Shown: positions 42,557-51,932 of the stretch, one piece after another
Position numbering within the stretch: position 1 is the first letter of the stretch
Layout: every line of letters begins with the position of its first letter
Program-made: the position numbers and the translations under genes
The notes under the pieces: generated by a model
Database searches by the model: none
Seen by the model: only the letters and a program-made list of their open reading frames with translations
What the model was told of the DNA's origin: nothing
NCBI GenBank assembly: GCA_964458415.1
Contig: CAYWIT010000015.1
Location: 5,287 to 69,286, forward strand
Direction of reading: 5' to 3'
Length of the DNA: 64,000 nt
From: CAYWIT01 sp964458415
Lineage (GTDB): Bacteria > Pseudomonadota > Alphaproteobacteria > Micavibrionales > UBA2020

Positions 42557-44851
42557 TTATCCCATGCGCGGGGGTTTGAGGTTTTTACGCGCGGCCGGGC
42601 TGGTCCCTTGTCCGCCCAGCTTTTGCAGGGCCTCGATCATGATGGCGGCGCTGTCCTGCTGGTTGTTTTTCATCGCGGCATGCAGGGGCGTTTCGCCGGC
42701 TTTATTGGTTATAGACAGGGGGGCCGCCTTTTTGTTGACAAGATAATCAACGACCATTTTGCGGCCGTTTTGCGCCGCGATGTGTAACGGGGTATCGCCA
42801 TTGTTGTCTTTTGCATTGATGTCGGCCCCTGCCGCGATCAACAGGGAGAGGATATGCGGGTCCTCGCGCGTGGCGGCATAGTGCAGGAGAGTCCAGTTGT
42901 TGTGGTCGCGGAATTGATCCGGATGCATCTTTTGATGTTTCATATGGTTGATCAGGGTATGGGCAAGCCCGCCATGATCATAAAGGATGGCAAGGTGGAT
43001 GGGAAAAAGGCCGTGTTTTCCGGGCAGCGCCGGATTGGCGCCCAGCTCGAGCAGCTTTTCCACCGGCATCTGCAGGCCCTTGCGGGCGGCGATATGCAGG
43101 GGGGTTTCCCCCTCGTTTTGCGACAGGGCGTTCCAGTCGATCTGGGCGGGGGAAAGCTTTTCTGCAAAAACGTCCAGCAGGCGGGTGCTGGCGGCATCGG
43201 CGATGTGATGCACGGCCGCCCAGCCGTCTTCGTCATGAACCCAGGGGTCGGCGCCGCGTTGCAGCAGGAGGGCGGCGGCGTCCGGTTTCTCGCGGCGGCA
43301 GGCGTTGATCAGCGCCGTCCGGCCTTTGTTATCCTGCGCGTCAATATCGAAGGGGGCCAGCGCCAGAAGGTCCCCGATCAGATTTTCCGAACCGTTGCGT
43401 GCCGCGTGATGCAGGGCGTTCCGGCCATAGCGGTCCTTTTTCAGGATATCGGCGCCGGCCTTGTGGAGAAGGGTGACAGCGGCGCGTTCGCCGGCGGTGG
43501 CGGCGGCCAGCAGGGGCGTAAGCCCTGCGGGGGTTCTGTCCGGCTCGTCAATTCTGGCGTTATACCGGATCAGCAGCAGCATGGCGTCCTTGTAGCCGCG
43601 GAAAGCCGCCAGATGCAGTGGGGCGTATTTTGTTTCCAGCGCGGGAGAGATATCGGGACTGGCGCCGCGCAGCAGCATATGGGCGATCAGTTCCGGTTTG
43701 TCGTCATAGCTATAGCTGTAATGATCCATGGTGATGTCAAGGGGACGCTGGCCGAATTCGTTGAGCGCGTTCGGATTGGCGCCGACATCAAGGAGAGATT
43801 TCGCCTTGCCTGTTTCATTGCGGCCGCAGGCCTCGTGCAGGGCGGTCTGTCCGCTGCCGTCAACGGCGTTCAGGTCCATGCCGGCGGCATAGAGCGTGAG
43901 CAGGACTTCATCGTAGTTTTTATTATTGATGATATGCGCCAGCGGCACCTTGTTGTCGGTGCTTTGCGGGCTTTTTTCAATGTCGATGCCCAGCTTGATC
44001 AGGCGGCGGATCATGCCGAGCGTGCCGTTTTCCGCCGCAATAAAAAGACCGTGCCGGTTTTTATTGTCGCGGCTGTTGATGTCGCTACCGGCCTGAACCA
44101 GCATTTCGGCAATGTCCGGATGGTTGAAATTGATGGCGGAGAGGAGCGGTGTAAATCCCTCGTGATAGGTTTTGTGAATGTTCAGGCTGGTTTTTACTTC
44201 CGGTATTTCCAGCAGGATCTCGACGCCTTTGGTAAATCCCGCTTCGGCAGCAATGTGCAGCGGTGTTCTCAGCTCGTCGGTCCGCAGCAGCGGTTGCGCT
44301 CCCCTTGCCAGCAACAGGATCAGGGCATCTTCGTTTTTCAGCTGGGCGGCGAGGTGCAGCGCCGTTTTTCCATTCCAGTCCGCCTGATCGATATCAACGC
44401 CGAGATTGACAAGATAGGGGATCAGGTCATTGCGGCTTTTTTCGATGGCGACATGAAGCGCTGTGCGCTTGTTGTCGGGGTGCGATTCCGGCCTTGCGCC
44501 GAGACTTTGCAGATAGTCGAGAAACCCGATATCCGCCCCTTCCTGCAGCGCCCATTCAAAAGGCGAGAGCCCGTCGCCGTCTCTGGTTCGGAAGGTCGCG
44601 TTTTTTTCCAGCAGGGTTTCGATGGCACGGGTATCGCGGGCGCTGATGGCCGTATACAACGGTGTCTGGCCGTTATAGTCGGGCTGGTTCGGGTTGGCGC
44701 CGATTCGCAGCAGTTTCTGGAGGCCGTCAAAATCGCCTTTCAGCAGGGCGAGATGCAAAGCGGTATGTCCGTTTTGATCGAGCGGAGCATTGATCCCCTT
44801 GCCGGTGTTGCGGCGGGGCTTGGGGTCAAAGTCAAAATCATCGTAAGACAT
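42557..44851 (-). CDS. Large ankyrin-repeat protein
   Basis: 764 residues consisting almost wholly of about twenty ankyrin repeats (from about residue 25 to 745), for example GHTALHLALLKGDFDGLQKL and DNNGDTPLHIAAQNGRKMVV. Such a solenoid can bind several partners along one face. No signal peptide; the N-terminus is acidic (SYDDFDFDPKPRR). Start at 44851 with AAAGG six bases upstream. A shadow ORF of 691 codons on the opposite strand is an artefact of repeat codon bias. Followed at once by the exported two-cysteine gene. Confidence 0.95.
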   Translation of the reverse strand: MSYDDFDFDPKPRRNTGKGINAPLDQNGHTALHLALLKGDFDGLQKLLRIGANPNQPDYNGQTPLYTAISARDTRAIETLLEKNATFRTRDGDGLSPFEWALQEGADIGFLDYLQSLGARPESHPDNKRTALHVAIEKSRNDLIPYLVNLGVDIDQADWNGKTALHLAAQLKNEDALILLLARGAQPLLRTDELRTPLHIAAEAGFTKGVEILLEIPEVKTSLNIHKTYHEGFTPLLSAINFNHPDIAEMLVQAGSDINSRDNKNRHGLFIAAENGTLGMIRRLIKLGIDIEKSPQSTDNKVPLAHIINNKNYDEVLLTLYAAGMDLNAVDGSGQTALHEACGRNETGKAKSLLDVGANPNALNEFGQRPLDITMDHYSYSYDDKPELIAHMLLRGASPDISPALETKYAPLHLAAFRGYKDAMLLLIRYNARIDEPDRTPAGLTPLLAAATAGERAAVTLLHKAGADILKKDRYGRNALHHAARNGSENLIGDLLALAPFDIDAQDNKGRTALINACRREKPDAAALLLQRGADPWVHDEDGWAAVHHIADAASTRLLDVFAEKLSPAQIDWNALSQNEGETPLHIAARKGLQMPVEKLLELGANPALPGKHGLFPIHLAILYDHGGLAHTLINHMKHQKMHPDQFRDHNNWTLLHYAATREDPHILSLLIAAGADINAKDNNGDTPLHIAAQNGRKMVVDYLVNKKAAPLSITNKAGETPLHAAMKNNQQDSAAIMIEALQKLGGQGTSPAARKNLKPPRMG

Positions 44852-44942
44852 GTGCTGCCTTTTCAAAAAATATCGCGGATTTTTTGCCAGAGGCAAAAGT
44901 TTACCGGCTGTATTTTTAATGCGCTGTAATCAGAAGGTTATT

Positions 44943-46142
44943 TTAGGGATGTCGGCTGGGAACGTCTATAGTCTTCTTCCCGGCTATTTTGAGCTGTTGC
45001 AACGCAGCAAGCTCCGCCAGCTGCAGCCGGGCGGTTATGGAATTTTGCGGGCCGTGAATTTTGCCGGAGAGCTGGTAGGCGGTTTCACCGGCTTTTGATT
45101 GCAAAAGGGGATCGGCCTTGAAACGCAACAGCAGATCGACAACATCAAGCTGGCCATGAGTGACGGCCATGTGCAGCGGCGTGGAAGATTGTCCCGGCTG
45201 GTTTGGATCGGCGCCGTGTTCCAGCAGATAAGCAATGGCCTTCAGTGGGAGCCGTTCGATAAGGGCACAGTGCAGCGGAAACCAGTGATAGCTGTTTGGC
45301 AGATTGATAATGTCCGGCCTCCGCGCCAGCAGCAGGTCTGTTAAAGCATACTCCTCCAGCCGGAGCGCTGCCAGCAAAGGTGTTTTTCCGGGGTTGCCCG
45401 GGCTGAAGGCGGGATCGGCGTGATATTCGAGCAGCAACGCGGTAGAGGCGGTGTTCCGTCCTTCAATGGCCGAGACAAGCGGCGAGGAAAAGTTGTTCTG
45501 GCCCGGAACACCGCTATCCGGATTGGCTCCGGCGTCCAGCAGCAGTTTCATCAGTTCGGTATTCCTGCGCAAGGTGGCATGGTGAAGCGCTGAAAAAGGA
45601 CTGTTTTTGGCGCGCAGGTTCGGATCTGCGCCGGCTTCCAGCAGCGCTGCCACGCAAGAGGCAGAACCACAGGCGATATAATGGAAGAGCAAGGGCGTGT
45701 GCATATCATCCATGCCGTCCGGATCGGCGCCGGCTTCCAGCAGGGCGGAAACAATGGCTTCCTCGACGGGGTCGGGCAAGGGGCTGCTCTCGGGAACATA
45801 AATGCGGTTTTGCGCATAGGCACGCACACAGGCAAGAAGCGAGATTCCGGTTTCTGTCTCGTATTTTCCGACATCGGCGCCGGCTCGCAGCAGGGCATTG
45901 ATAACCGGAAGATCCTGATTTTTCACGGCGGCGGACAGCGGAGAATCGTTGCCGGCATCGCGACGATTGATCAGGGCGCCTGCGGCAACCAGCTGCGCCA
46001 CCTGTCCGGCGGCAAGCTGTTCGCGCCGGACAAGATAATGAAAGGCCGTGGTGTTTTCACGGGTGCAAACGGCATTGGGGTTTTCAAGCGCTGTTGCAAA
46101 AGAAACCGTCTGAAAAATATTTTTAAGGGAAGGGACGGACAT
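44943..46142 (-). CDS. Ankyrin-repeat protein
   Basis: 399 residues with about nine to ten ankyrin repeats. Some are longer than 33 residues, with insertions (EYALTDLLLARRPDIINLPN). Begins with SVPSLKNIFQTVSFATALEN. Start at 46142 has AAGGGG upstream; the frame-open TTG at 46157 would overlap the previous gene. Lies 11 bases after that ankyrin gene, forming an operon. Cytosolic prediction. Confidence 0.93.
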   Translation of the reverse strand: MSVPSLKNIFQTVSFATALENPNAVCTRENTTAFHYLVRREQLAAGQVAQLVAAGALINRRDAGNDSPLSAAVKNQDLPVINALLRAGADVGKYETETGISLLACVRAYAQNRIYVPESSPLPDPVEEAIVSALLEAGADPDGMDDMHTPLLFHYIACGSASCVAALLEAGADPNLRAKNSPFSALHHATLRRNTELMKLLLDAGANPDSGVPGQNNFSSPLVSAIEGRNTASTALLLEYHADPAFSPGNPGKTPLLAALRLEEYALTDLLLARRPDIINLPNSYHWFPLHCALIERLPLKAIAYLLEHGADPNQPGQSSTPLHMAVTHGQLDVVDLLLRFKADPLLQSKAGETAYQLSGKIHGPQNSITARLQLAELAALQQLKIAGKKTIDVPSRHP

Positions 46143-46153
46143 GAACGGCCCCT

Positions 46154-46645
46154 TCAAAGTCTGCTGATATAGGCGAGCGGCTTTTTGATCCGGATATTGC
46201 GTTGCAGGGAGGCATCAAAGCTATGTGGTTTTTTCTGGGCCGCCTCATAATGCGCCCGTCGTAAGACGCGGGACATTTTTTCGTTATGGCAGTCCTCTGC
46301 AATCATCAGGGCGTTTTTTTCATCGTCACGGGTCAGATTGATATCGCTGCCCGCGGCGATTATTCTTTCTGCGGTGTTAAAGCTGTCGCGGCATTTGGCC
46401 AGCAGCATCAAAGGCGTCTCCTGCCGGTTGTTGCGGGCGTTAATATCAGCTTCAAGGCCCAGTAGCGTTGCGACGGTGAGGGCAAAGCCTTCGCCGGCAG
46501 CGAGATGGAGAGCGCTGTTGCCTTGCGGGTCGCGGGCGTTCAGATCGGCGCCATCGCTAAAAAAGCCGAGCAGGGATTCAAAATCCCCGCGCTTTGCGGC
46601 GGCGAGAAAACTGGCATTCAGAGAGGTCTTTTTTGTCTTTGTCAT
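46154..46645 (-). CDS. Small ankyrin-repeat protein
   Basis: 163 residues, three to four ankyrin repeats (about 12-115): SFLAAAKRGDFESLLGFFSD and DPQGNSALHLAAGEGFALTV, then a basic tail (RRAHYEAAQKKPHSF). First gene of a minus-strand ankyrin operon; its upstream region contains two strong palindromes and is shared with the divergent pilin-like gene at 46843. Confidence 0.88.
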   Translation of the reverse strand: MTKTKKTSLNASFLAAAKRGDFESLLGFFSDGADLNARDPQGNSALHLAAGEGFALTVATLLGLEADINARNNRQETPLMLLAKCRDSFNTAERIIAAGSDINLTRDDEKNALMIAEDCHNEKMSRVLRRAHYEAAQKKPHSFDASLQRNIRIKKPLAYISRL

Positions 46646-46698
46646 TTTTGACCAAGGCCTTCTTTTCTCAGAATCTGTCTTTTCATCGGATAAAACAC

Positions 46699-46732
46699 TT
46701 ATAATTGCATTTACCGGACAGGGCAATTATAA
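46699..46732. promoter_or_regulatory. Inverted repeat upstream of ankyrin operon
   Basis: Perfect 10-bp arms TTATAATTGC (46699-46708) and GCAATTATAA (46723-46732), loop 14. Located 54 bases before the ankyrin start. Could be an operator or an RNA hairpin. Confidence 0.6.
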
Positions 46733-46771
46733 TTATGTTATGATATTATGTCTATGAATATTAATATATAC

Positions 46772-46801
46772 TTGATTTATAATGATATTTTTGAATATCA
46801 T
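46772..46801 (+). promoter_or_regulatory. Promoter with embedded palindrome, pilin-like gene
   Basis: TTGATT at 46772-46777 and TATCAT at 46796-46801 (spacer 18), with a perfect 20-base palindrome ATGATATT-TTTG-AATATCAT at 46782-46801 ending on the -10. A second -10 candidate, TATAAT, lies at 46778-46783. An operator overlapping a promoter is the simplest reading. Confidence 0.5.
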
Positions 46802-46842
46802 AGATCTGGCGAAAGCAAATAACGGGCAAGGAGGAAACAGCC

Positions 46843-47523
46843 ATGCGCTTGAAAGAACGGGGGAATGCGATGTTTCTTGTCCTGATCGGGGTGGCTTTAT
46901 TTGCGGCGCTGATTTTTGCCATTGCCGGTGATCGTGGGGATTTGCAGGGCACGCTGGGAGAAGAAGAAGCCCGGCTGGTTGCCAGCGAAATGATTCAATA
47001 TGGCGATTCGCTGCGGCTGATAACGGCAAAGATGCTGCGGGTGGGCGGCGTGGCGGATACGAATACGGCGGGTCATGGCATCCTGTTCTCCGCCCAGAGC
47101 GCCCATGCCGATTACGGTGTGGCAGGGGCGCAGCCGACAACGGAAATCTTCCATGCTTCCGGCGGGGGGGCGTCTTATCAGGCCCCGCCAGCGGGGGCCT
47201 GTCCGGCGGCTTGCGCCTACGAGTTTACCGGACAGCTGAATATCACGGGGGTCGAGACGGCATCGAAATATGAACTGGCGATGATTCTTTCCGGGGTTGA
47301 TTCCAAAGTATGCCAGTATATCAACAGCATTCAGCAGCGGGGCTGGTCCACTATTCCTGTCGGAGCGCTGATAACGCTGGAGCGTTTTGACGGCACAAAT
47401 TACGGCGATACCGGCGGCGGCAACACGCTTACGCTGGCGGCTGGTTTTACGGGGTTGCGTTCATTTTGTTACGAGATGATGTCCGGCGCCAATGTTTTCG
47501 TGCATGTGCTGCACGGGCGCTGA
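46843..47523 (+). CDS. Pilin-like/pseudopilin-like exported protein
   Basis: 226 residues. Short basic N-terminus (RLKERGNAM) then one hydrophobic helix (about 9-28), the layout of type IV pilin-like or pseudopilin proteins, although the usual Gly-Phe-Thr-x-x-Glu site is not exact. The rest is a Gly/Ala/Thr-rich extracytoplasmic domain with paired cysteines (GACPAACAYEF; KVCQYINSIQQRG; RSFCYEMM). The CQ-x-IN motif and a similar N-terminus recur in the protein at 57620, suggesting a family. Flanked on both sides by ankyrin genes. Confidence 0.7.
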   Translation: MRLKERGNAMFLVLIGVALFAALIFAIAGDRGDLQGTLGEEEARLVASEMIQYGDSLRLITAKMLRVGGVADTNTAGHGILFSAQSAHADYGVAGAQPTTEIFHASGGGASYQAPPAGACPAACAYEFTGQLNITGVETASKYELAMILSGVDSKVCQYINSIQQRGWSTIPVGALITLERFDGTNYGDTGGGNTLTLAAGFTGLRSFCYEMMSGANVFVHVLHGR

Positions 47524-47525
47524 GT

Positions 47526-49190
47526 CTAATCAAAAAAATCGTTGTTGTGGCGGCGCGGCGTGGACCGGCGCTTGGGCTGGTAACGAATGCCCTTTTTCTG
47601 CAGGTGTTTCTTGAACTGCTCGGAGATCCCCGTCTGTGACAGCGAAAAGGCGAAATCGTAAGCGGTCATGCCCCGGCTGTCCCTGATCAGGGGATCGGCA
47701 TTATGTGCGAGCAAAGTGTTGACGATCGTCTCGGGATGATAGCCGTTGAGAATGGCAAGATGCAGCGGGGTCCGGCCCAGATGGTCCTGCGCATCGGGGG
47801 AAGCGCCGTGGCGCAGGAGAATTTCGGTCTCCACCTCAAGCCCCCTTTCCGCCGCGATATGGAGGGCTGTTGACTTTTCTTCTCCGACGACAGCATTCGG
47901 GTCGGCTTTGTTTTTCAACAGGGCCGTGATCAGGGCGAAGCGCCGCTGGCGCAAAGCCAGATGGAGCGGAGCAAGGCCGTTGGCGGCGGCGATATTGGGA
48001 TCGGCGCCCTGTTCAAGGAAGACGAGCGCCGGAACGATATTGTGTTCAAGCGCGGCGGTCATCAGCGGGGTATAGCCGGTTTTGTCCTGAACATTCAGTT
48101 CGGCGCCAGCCGCGATCAGGTCGGCAATGGTGCGCTCCTGAATCTGCGCGGTGCAGAAATGCAATACCGCCCGCCCCTGACCGTCCAGCGCCTTGGTATC
48201 GACGCCGGCTGCCAGAAGGATTTTGACAATCGCGTCATTTCCGCGATAGGCCGCCGTCATCAAGGGAGTCCGGTCCGCGCCATCCCGGGCCTCGGGATCG
48301 GCGCCATTTTCCAGCAGCATGGTCGCCATCAGCGCGTTGTTATTGCGGATGGCGAGATGCAAAAGCGGCAGCGGGGATGGCGGGTGCGATTTCGCAGTGT
48401 CGCCGCCGCGGGAAATCAGCCGCTGCGCCAGCGCGATATTGTCCGTTTGCACGGCGTCATGAATGGCGGTCATCCCGTTTTTATCGGTGAGATTGATCAG
48501 GGCGCCGTGTTCGGCCATTTTCAGGACGAGGGCATCCTTCTTTTTCGCGGCGGCGAGATGCAGGGGCGAGCGGCCTTCGGTGGTGACGGCATTGACCAGT
48601 GCCACGGCCTCGGTGCCGAGGAGGTATTCGGCCACGTCGGTATTTCTCTGCAAGGCCGCGAAATGCAGGGCGGTGGCGCCGTTCCGGTCGGCAGAATAGA
48701 TGTGGACCCGCTCGAAGAGGAAGGCTTCGACGATATCCAGCGTGTTGTTCTCGCAGGCGAGCAGAAAGGGCGTCATGCCGCGGCCATCGGGCAGATCGGG
48801 GTTGTCCACGGCCTGCAAAAGGCGCCTGACGATGGCGATGCCGCTTTGTGTGGCGGCCAGATGCAACGGCGACTGGCCCGTCTGGTCGGCTTTTTCTGCG
48901 CCAGCCCCGGCAGAGAGAAGAAGATCTATAAGCGTTATATCGTTCAGCAGAACGGCGTGATGCAGCGCGGTTTTTCCCGTCTTGTCGGTTTTATCAGGAT
49001 CAGCCCCGGATTTTAGAAGTTTGACCAGCAAATCGGCATCGCGTCCCTGCACGGCGGCGATAAGTTTGGTCTGGCCGGTGTCGGCGTTGACGATGCCATC
49101 GGGGGCGGCTTCGTTGAACTGATTCCTTGCGCTGGCAGGGTTTTCGGAGCTTTGTTTGGCCCGACGCTTCGCATTCCGGTTAAATTGCAT
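47526..49190 (-). CDS. Ankyrin-repeat protein
   Basis: 554 residues with about fourteen regular ankyrin repeats at about 38-525, for example KTGKTALHHAVLLNDITLID and HLGRTPLHLAILNGYHPETI. Both ends are charged and probably disordered (RNAKRRAKQSSENPASA; QPKRRSTPRRHNN). AGGAGG precedes the ATG. Stops two bases short of the convergent pilin-like gene, without room for separate terminators. Confidence 0.95.
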   Translation of the reverse strand: MQFNRNAKRRAKQSSENPASARNQFNEAAPDGIVNADTGQTKLIAAVQGRDADLLVKLLKSGADPDKTDKTGKTALHHAVLLNDITLIDLLLSAGAGAEKADQTGQSPLHLAATQSGIAIVRRLLQAVDNPDLPDGRGMTPFLLACENNTLDIVEAFLFERVHIYSADRNGATALHFAALQRNTDVAEYLLGTEAVALVNAVTTEGRSPLHLAAAKKKDALVLKMAEHGALINLTDKNGMTAIHDAVQTDNIALAQRLISRGGDTAKSHPPSPLPLLHLAIRNNNALMATMLLENGADPEARDGADRTPLMTAAYRGNDAIVKILLAAGVDTKALDGQGRAVLHFCTAQIQERTIADLIAAGAELNVQDKTGYTPLMTAALEHNIVPALVFLEQGADPNIAAANGLAPLHLALRQRRFALITALLKNKADPNAVVGEEKSTALHIAAERGLEVETEILLRHGASPDAQDHLGRTPLHLAILNGYHPETIVNTLLAHNADPLIRDSRGMTAYDFAFSLSQTGISEQFKKHLQKKGIRYQPKRRSTPRRHNNDFFD

Positions 49191-49229
49191 GGGCCCTCCT
49201 GTCCTTGATTCAGACCATGTGTTTGTCGG

Positions 49230-50273
49230 TTACGGTCTGTGCTTGCGGTAGTTTTTCTCAAAGAATTTTTGCTCGGCCAGAGCTTCGGCTTCCTTGAGCA
49301 GGGCGTAATGGTTGACCATATGAGAATGGTCGGCAAGGCGCGCGGCGGTCCGGTTAAAGGCATCTGTCAACAGCGGATCGGCGCCGGAATTGAGCAATAG
49401 GCGGATGACTTCAAGGCCGCCGTTTTTTGTAGCGGCCCGCATCAGCGCGGTTTCGCCATTTCCCGGCAGACGCCGGATATTGGTTTCGGCGCCGGCGTCG
49501 AGCAGCATGCGAACCAATATCAAGTTTCCGTCACCGGCAGCAAGCATGAGCGGCGTCAGGCCCGCCTCTGTCACGGCGTTGACGTCTGCGCCGGCTTGCA
49601 GCAGTTGCTGGACGGTGGTGGAACGGCCGCTCTGTACGGCGTAATGCAGGGCGGTCATACCGCTGCCGGACTGCGGCTGGTCCAGTTCGGCGCCGGCTTC
49701 CAGCAGGCGGGCGATAATGATCCCCTGATTTTGCTGGGCCGCCAGTTGCAGGGGCGTCAGGCGTTCGGGGCCGGATTCCATATCCAGAAAAGCGCCGGCG
49801 GCGATCAACGGGCGGACGCATTCGCTGCGGGACATTTTTATCGCGATGTGGAGGCAGGACAGACCTTCGAATTTTCCTTCCGGCGTGACGCCGATCTGGT
49901 TGACGAAGATATCGGCATGGTTTTCCAGCAGGGTTTTGACGACTTTGTCCTGTCCGGTGTAGACCGCCAGAAAAAGGGCGTTGAAGCGGCGCTGGCTGTC
50001 GATGTCGAAAAACATCTCGCTGCCGAGATCGAGAAGGCATTTCACCAGACGGGAATTGCCGGAGGTGATGGCAACGCCGAGGGGCGTCATGTCCTTTTTA
50101 TTGCGGATATCGATATTGGCGCCCAGCTCCAGCACGGCTTCGCGTACAAGTTCCGGCGGCGCGTCGGTGCGGCACAGTTCGTGCAAATAGGTATTGCCGT
50201 CCATATAGAGTGCGGCGTTGACTTGCGCGGCGGCGGGCTTCGACAAACCAAAATATCTTTTTTCTGGGAGCAC
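49230..50273 (-). CDS. Ankyrin-repeat protein
   Basis: 347 residues, about nine repeats: NTYLHELCRTDAPPELVREA, SGMTALHYAVQSGRSTTVQQ, GETALMRAATKNGGLEVIRL. A GTG at 50273 is taken as the start because GGAGG lies five bases upstream; the longer open frame begins with TTG at 50297 and would include the ribosome site. Positioned 39 bases before the next ankyrin gene, likely one operon. Confidence 0.92.
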   Translation of the reverse strand: MLPEKRYFGLSKPAAAQVNAALYMDGNTYLHELCRTDAPPELVREAVLELGANIDIRNKKDMTPLGVAITSGNSRLVKCLLDLGSEMFFDIDSQRRFNALFLAVYTGQDKVVKTLLENHADIFVNQIGVTPEGKFEGLSCLHIAIKMSRSECVRPLIAAGAFLDMESGPERLTPLQLAAQQNQGIIIARLLEAGAELDQPQSGSGMTALHYAVQSGRSTTVQQLLQAGADVNAVTEAGLTPLMLAAGDGNLILVRMLLDAGAETNIRRLPGNGETALMRAATKNGGLEVIRLLLNSGADPLLTDAFNRTAARLADHSHMVNHYALLKEAEALAEQKFFEKNYRKHRP

Positions 50274-50360
50274 GGCGCCTCCTTCGCGGGTCTGCAATCA
50301 AAGTCTTGCGTTAGAGGCATTATTACCCATCTGCCTCTTCATTCAAAGCCGTTTTTGGTA

Positions 50361-51803
50361 TTAAAAGGTCCAATGACCGTTGTCAGAAGGTCTGGCCTTG
50401 GCGATGTGCTGCATTTTTTTGCTTTGCCGGACATGAAGGGCTTTTTCCAAAAGACCGATAATCTCTTCCGTTCCCTTTGTTCTGCGGGCATGGGAAAGGG
50501 CGGAGCTGTTTGCGGCATCGCACAATGCCGGATTGGCGTTCCGCTGGAGAAGCAGCGCCACGCCCTGTGTATTTCCGGCGCAGACGGCGGTGATCAGGGG
50601 CGTTTTCGCATCTTGTGTATTACGGGCGTTGACATGGGCGCCTTGCTGCAGCAGTTGCGTCAGGATGTCATGATCTTTCCGGCGCAAGGCATGAAAAAGA
50701 GGCGTATCGCCGTTTTTGTCATGGATCTCCAGCTGGAGCGGATATTGCAGCAGCGCCTGCAGGGATTTTTTGCCGTCGGCGGCCTGAATGGCGGCATGTA
50801 ACGGCGCCATCCCTGAAAGGGGGGAGAGGATATCCGGATCGGCACCGGCTGCGAGCAGGCAGGTAATGATTGCCGCGCGGGCGGCTTCGTCCCGGATTTC
50901 GGAAGCGGTGATGGCGGTCATCAGCGGCGTCTCTTTTCCGGCGGCGGGTTTGTTCAGGTCGGCGCCGGCCTGAACAAGCAGGCGGACGATTTCCGGATCG
51001 GCGCCAAGAATGGCTTTCTCCAGCGGGGTTTCGCCGGTATCATCGGGCTTGTTGACCAGCGCCCCTTTTGCGATCATTTTGCCGACGGCGGCTGTTTCAC
51101 CGCGCTCGATGGCCAGATGAAAGGCATTGCGTTTGCTTTCGTCCGTATCGGCATAAAAATCATTTAGACCGTCGATGACGCCGGGGTGGTCCAGCAACAT
51201 GGCGGTGATTTCCGGCTGCCGCCTTGAAATGGCGATCAGGAGCGGGGTCGCGCCGTTGTTCGTGCGTTCATTGGCATCGGCGCCGGCGGCAAGCAAAGCG
51301 GCCACGGCGGGCGCCTTGCCCTTTTCCGTGGCGCGGTGGAGCAGCGTCCAGCCATTAATGTGGTGTCCGGGGATAAAGCCGCCCAGCCGCGCCAGCAGGA
51401 TAACTGCATTATTGCTGCCGTAATTGACGGCGTCTTCCAGCGGGGTGCGGTCGGGATTCCCGTCCTTGCCGCGCGTCGGCGTGGCGCCGGATTCGATCAG
51501 CAGGGTAATCATTTCCGCCAGATTGCCGCGCGCCGCGATATGCAGGGCGGTATTCCCGTTTTTATCATAGGCGTTCGGATCGACACCTTCCGCCAGCAGG
51601 GCGCTCACATCCTGCAACCTGTTGTTCTTTACGGCTTTGAAAAAGGCGAGGGTCGCCGGAGAGGGGTCTTTTTCCGGGGTATCGGGTTTTGTGCCGAGGT
51701 TGCGGTTGCTTGTCCGGTTGAAAGCGCCGGTAATATTATCAACAGCTTTTTCAAAGCCGTTGCGGTGGTCTTCTTTCGGTGTGTTGTCGTCATTCAGGCT
51801 CAT
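50361..51803 (-). CDS. Ankyrin-repeat protein
   Basis: 480 residues. An unstructured charged N-terminus (1-50) precedes about twelve ankyrin repeats, such as NGNTALHIAARGNLAEMITL and NGWTLLHRATEKGKAPAVAA, with one non-standard spacer around DFYADTDESKRNAFHLAIER. C-terminal 30 residues are basic. No export signal. Part of the minus-strand run. Confidence 0.94.
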   Translation of the reverse strand: MSLNDDNTPKEDHRNGFEKAVDNITGAFNRTSNRNLGTKPDTPEKDPSPATLAFFKAVKNNRLQDVSALLAEGVDPNAYDKNGNTALHIAARGNLAEMITLLIESGATPTRGKDGNPDRTPLEDAVNYGSNNAVILLARLGGFIPGHHINGWTLLHRATEKGKAPAVAALLAAGADANERTNNGATPLLIAISRRQPEITAMLLDHPGVIDGLNDFYADTDESKRNAFHLAIERGETAAVGKMIAKGALVNKPDDTGETPLEKAILGADPEIVRLLVQAGADLNKPAAGKETPLMTAITASEIRDEAARAAIITCLLAAGADPDILSPLSGMAPLHAAIQAADGKKSLQALLQYPLQLEIHDKNGDTPLFHALRRKDHDILTQLLQQGAHVNARNTQDAKTPLITAVCAGNTQGVALLLQRNANPALCDAANSSALSHARRTKGTEEIIGLLEKALHVRQSKKMQHIAKARPSDNGHWTF

Positions 51804-51932
51804 GGAGCCGTGCCCTTTCCCTCGGGGAAAAACTGAAAACCAGCGCTCTTTTCATATAAGGGCATAAGTAGCATAACAACGGGCAAGCCGCAAGGCTGCC
51901 ATTATTTTACATATTTAATAATTGCGGTAATA

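Noticed and set aside
42854..44929. Plus-strand ORF of 691 codons opposite the largest ankyrin gene
   Set aside because: The stop-free antisense frame arises from the repeat's biased codons; similar shadows occur behind the other ankyrin genes (47961-49016, 49596-50801).
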